From Fulvimarina sp040239565 (GTDB lineage Bacteria; Pseudomonadota; Alphaproteobacteria; Rhizobiales; Rhizobiaceae), in assembly GCF_040239565.1 (NCBI RefSeq), contig NZ_JBEHWS010000008.1, forward strand, positions 1 to 64,000: 64,000 nt of DNA, given 5' to 3'. A model generated the notes under the pieces. That model ran no database searches and was not told the DNA's origin. It was given only the letters and a program-made list of their open reading frames with translations. Both the position numbers and the translations under genes were made by a program. Shown here one piece after another: positions 61,969-64,000 of this stretch. The first letter of the stretch is position 1. Every line of letters begins with the position of its first letter.

Positions 61969-63470
61969 CGGTTGGACTCCGTGTTGGCGACTCCGCCGGA
62001 TTGGCCTGTGGAGCTGGCACCGCTGGTCGTCGTCTTGTCGCGATCTGCCGGATCGGCGGACTGCCGAAGGACGACCCCGCCACTCGTCACCTCGAATTCC
62101 TGACTGATGTGGTCGAAGTCGCTGTCGCGGACCTTCAGGATCGAGGCCCGATGCCGGACGGCATTGCCTTCGAGCGCGTAGTGAAGAAGAATAGAGTTGT
62201 CGATCGTCCCGGACAGCTCCTGCGCTGCCAGCGTCTCCGGAAAGAAGAGCTGCGGGACCTCCCGCGTGAAGACGGTCGTGGCACCGAGTTCCTTCAGCAT
62301 ATCGTTCAAAGCGCGCAGAAACGCGTTCAATCGAAGGTCCGATGGTGCCGATCCGACGAATGCGTTGATGCCGTCGACGAAAACCCGGCGGGCACCCGTT
62401 GCCTCGACGGCACGAAGCAGTTGTTCGCCAAGGTCGTCGATGAGATTTTCGAGCGGTCGCTGCCACAGGATGGCGAGAGAGCCTTCGTCTGCCAGCTTTT
62501 CCAGATCCATGCCGAGTGCTTTCGCCTTGCGGAACAGGCGGGAGGGCGTTTCGTAGAAGCCGAACAGCACGCCTTTCTCGTCGGGGCTCGACTCGCCAAT
62601 GAACTGCAACCCGACCGTGGTCTTGCCGCTGCCGGTCGGACCAAGGAGGACGGTGGACGAAAATTCCGGAATGCCGCCGCGCATCATCTGGTCGAGCGCC
62701 GCAATCCCGCTTGTCAGACGATGGATGGAGGCGTTTCCTGACTCCCCGATGGGAGCGATCGCTTCGAGCCTCGGATAAAGTTCGATACCCCTGTCGCAGA
62801 TCCGAAACTCGTTTCGTCCACGAATGATTTCACCGCCGCGCTGCTTGTGGACGATAAGCGACCGGAGCGATCTCTCACCGCGGATCTCGTCGACAATTTC
62901 GATCCAGCCATCGACCAGTGTGTATTCCGGAGACGACGCCGCCCGATCCTGATTGGTCAAGATCATGACCGTGGTGTTCGTCAGGGCCGCCTGCATCGAG
63001 AGTTCGTGGACGAAGAGCCTGAAATCATCGGCGTCCGCCGCCCGATCAGGATTTGAGGGTGCCGCGAAGAGGCCGTCGAGGATGACGACGGATGGCTTTC
63101 GTTTCCTCAGTTCCTGCAGGAGTGCGCGGCTGAGGGCGGCAAGTCCTTCGTCCCTGACGGTGGAATAGACGCTGGAATAAAAGACCTTTTCAGGCACCTG
63201 TTCCGGATCGAAGAACGAAAAGCCCTGCATATTCGCAAACATTCGCCCGAAGTTTTCGGCCAGCAATGTCAGGTAAAGAGCGTTTTCCCCGTTCTTGGCC
63301 TGCTGGTGGCAGATCTGATTGGCCATCACCGTCTTTCCCGCACCGGGCGGGCCCTGAACGATGTAGGCCGAGCCACGTATCAGGCCGCCGCCCAGAATGC
63401 GATTCAGACCGGTGATGCCCGTGTCCAGACGCTCGATCGATGCAATTTCCACGGAGGAAGACTCAATCAT
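61965..63470 (-). CDS. KaiC-like double-domain ATPase
   Basis: 501 residues with two RecA-like domains: Walker A motifs GPPGAGKT (residues 40-47) and GPTGSGKT (around 276). In the second domain the segment GFYETPSRLF corresponds to the KaiC EExx region, with one Glu replaced by Tyr; the first domain has LLAENFGR. Cyanobacterial KaiC is a clock ATPase, but proteobacterial relatives usually act in other signalling, often with a kinase and receiver partners as here. Autokinase activity cannot be asserted. It is coupled to the kinase (8-bp overlap) and to the response regulator (4-bp overlap). Confidence 0.88.
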   Translation of the reverse strand: MIESSSVEIASIERLDTGITGLNRILGGGLIRGSAYIVQGPPGAGKTVMANQICHQQAKNGENALYLTLLAENFGRMFANMQGFSFFDPEQVPEKVFYSSVYSTVRDEGLAALSRALLQELRKRKPSVVILDGLFAAPSNPDRAADADDFRLFVHELSMQAALTNTTVMILTNQDRAASSPEYTLVDGWIEIVDEIRGERSLRSLIVHKQRGGEIIRGRNEFRICDRGIELYPRLEAIAPIGESGNASIHRLTSGIAALDQMMRGGIPEFSSTVLLGPTGSGKTTVGLQFIGESSPDEKGVLFGFYETPSRLFRKAKALGMDLEKLADEGSLAILWQRPLENLIDDLGEQLLRAVEATGARRVFVDGINAFVGSAPSDLRLNAFLRALNDMLKELGATTVFTREVPQLFFPETLAAQELSGTIDNSILLHYALEGNAVRHRASILKVRDSDFDHISQEFEVTSGGVVLRQSADPADRDKTTTSGASSTGQSGGVANTESNR

Positions 63471-64000
63471 TGAGGGGGCTCGCTCTCTTGAAGCCGGTTT
63501 GATGCGAGGTTGGGACAGGCGGCAGAACCGCCTTGATCGTGCACACCAATCCCGTCGGGCGGTAGTCCGTGGTCACTGAATTTGCGTCCGCACCGAGGCC
63601 TCTCCTGATCAGCCTCGATCCGAAACCACGACGTTCGCTGAGCACAGGTGGTGGCCCGCCGAATTCGCTCCACACTATCTCTAAGGCTGTACCGGTGGGG
63701 ACATCGTGCGTTTCCCACCGAATATCGACGTATCCACCGGGACGCGACAGCGACCCGTATTTGACCGCATTGGTGGCGAGCTCGTGAACGAGCAGTGTCG
63801 CCGAAAGAACGATCGACGCCGATATGGTCAGTGGCGGACCTGATATCCTGAAGCTATCGGCCGATTCCATGTGAGGAAGAACGGCCGCCGCGATGGCTTC
63901 CCGAAAATCAGCCGAAATGAGATCGGCCTGCATCAGTGCATCCTGTGCCCTGCCAAGTGCGCGGAGCCTGGCCGAGAATTGCGCGATGGCTTCATCCTTG
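63463..64000 (-). CDS. HWE/HisKA_2-type sensor histidine kinase, C-terminal part (cut by window edge)
   Basis: Read on the minus strand, the frame is open from the window edge to a TGA at 63465-63463 and gives 178 residues. The N-box HELATNAVKYGSL is typical of the HWE/HisKA_2 group. RGFGSRLI supplies the late ATP-binding block. Upstream residues RLRALGRAQDAL match the linker after the phospho-histidine helix, so the sensor and phospho-acceptor portion lies outside the window. It heads an operon with the KaiC-like ATPase and the response regulator. Confidence 0.85.
   Translation of the reverse strand, partial: KDEAIAQFSARLRALGRAQDALMQADLISADFREAIAAAVLPHMESADSFRISGPPLTISASIVLSATLLVHELATNAVKYGSLSRPGGYVDIRWETHDVPTGTALEIVWSEFGGPPPVLSERRGFGSRLIRRGLGADANSVTTDYRPTGLVCTIKAVLPPVPTSHQTGFKRASPLND

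Noticed and set aside
1..64000. CRISPR arrays, tRNA and rRNA genes
   Set aside because: No regularly spaced repeats, cloverleaf-like sequences with CCA-type ends or rRNA-conserved segments were seen on reading both strands by eye; a tRNAscan-SE and Infernal run would settle it.

Overview
The window is a GC-rich chromosomal segment from an alphaproteobacterium, most likely of the order Hyphomicrobiales (Rhizobiales). The markers are a ChpT phosphotransferase, a TTAA-N7-TTAA CtrA-type site ahead of flhA, an EipA/DUF1134 envelope protein, a P. aeruginosa-type long isocitrate lyase, a zinc-free L36, paired YdcH/DUF465 proteins, and the order ybeY-corC-lnt. No tRNA, rRNA or CRISPR array was seen. 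A genus cannot be named from the sequence alone.

Left part (1-24 kb). The window opens in the tail of an IS30-type transposase. Next come a cyanide-insensitive bd oxidase operon (cydA-cydB-DUF2474, minus strand), a HerA/FtsK-like ATPase, and ybeY-corC-lnt. A cytochrome c maturation pair follows (ccmA, ccmB, but no ccmC, ccmD or ccmG), then DUF6460, YciB and DUF533 proteins. A NIT-domain chemoreceptor, a Nudix hydrolase, an acyl-CoA dehydrogenase/crotonase pair and isocitrate lyase suggest fatty-acid or acetate use through the glyoxylate shunt. Two membrane proteins, rpsU (TTG start) and a TPR lipoprotein complete this part.

Middle (24-46 kb). A large membrane-anchored alpha/beta hydrolase is followed by the PQQ biosynthesis genes pqqABCD and, after a 300-bp gap, pqqE. 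Divergent from pqqA is the end of a flagellar export operon: flhA, fliR, a coiled-coil protein, a FlgJ/CheL-like rod protein, a FlgN-like protein and a membrane-anchored protein. Two tandem L,D-transpeptidases, an HSL-type esterase, YjbQ, a small DUF3096 protein and a type II NADH dehydrogenase follow. Then come rpmJ, purE-purK, two YdcH proteins, a TauE/SafE exporter and a small P-loop kinase. A broken DUF2252 gene closes this part.

Right part (46-64 kb). The least ordinary block is a minus-strand five-gene operon: an unknown 226-aa protein, an unknown 353-aa membrane protein, a DyP peroxidase, a cytochrome P450 and a GST-like protein. It sits beside an alpha/beta hydrolase and a divergent long-chain acyl-CoA ligase. 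The P450 has proline where the I-helix acid normally lies, and no redox partner gene is nearby. This makes a peroxide- or hydroperoxide-driven lipid-oxidation pathway a reasonable hypothesis. Beyond it are a coiled-coil membrane protein, EipA, chpT with an adjacent receiver-like protein lacking the phospho-aspartate, and a 3-hydroxyisobutyrate-dehydrogenase-family enzyme. A HigBA toxin-antitoxin module lies between two imperfect direct repeats. The window ends in a minus-strand signalling operon: an HWE-type histidine kinase (cut by the edge), a double-domain KaiC-like ATPase and a single-domain response regulator.
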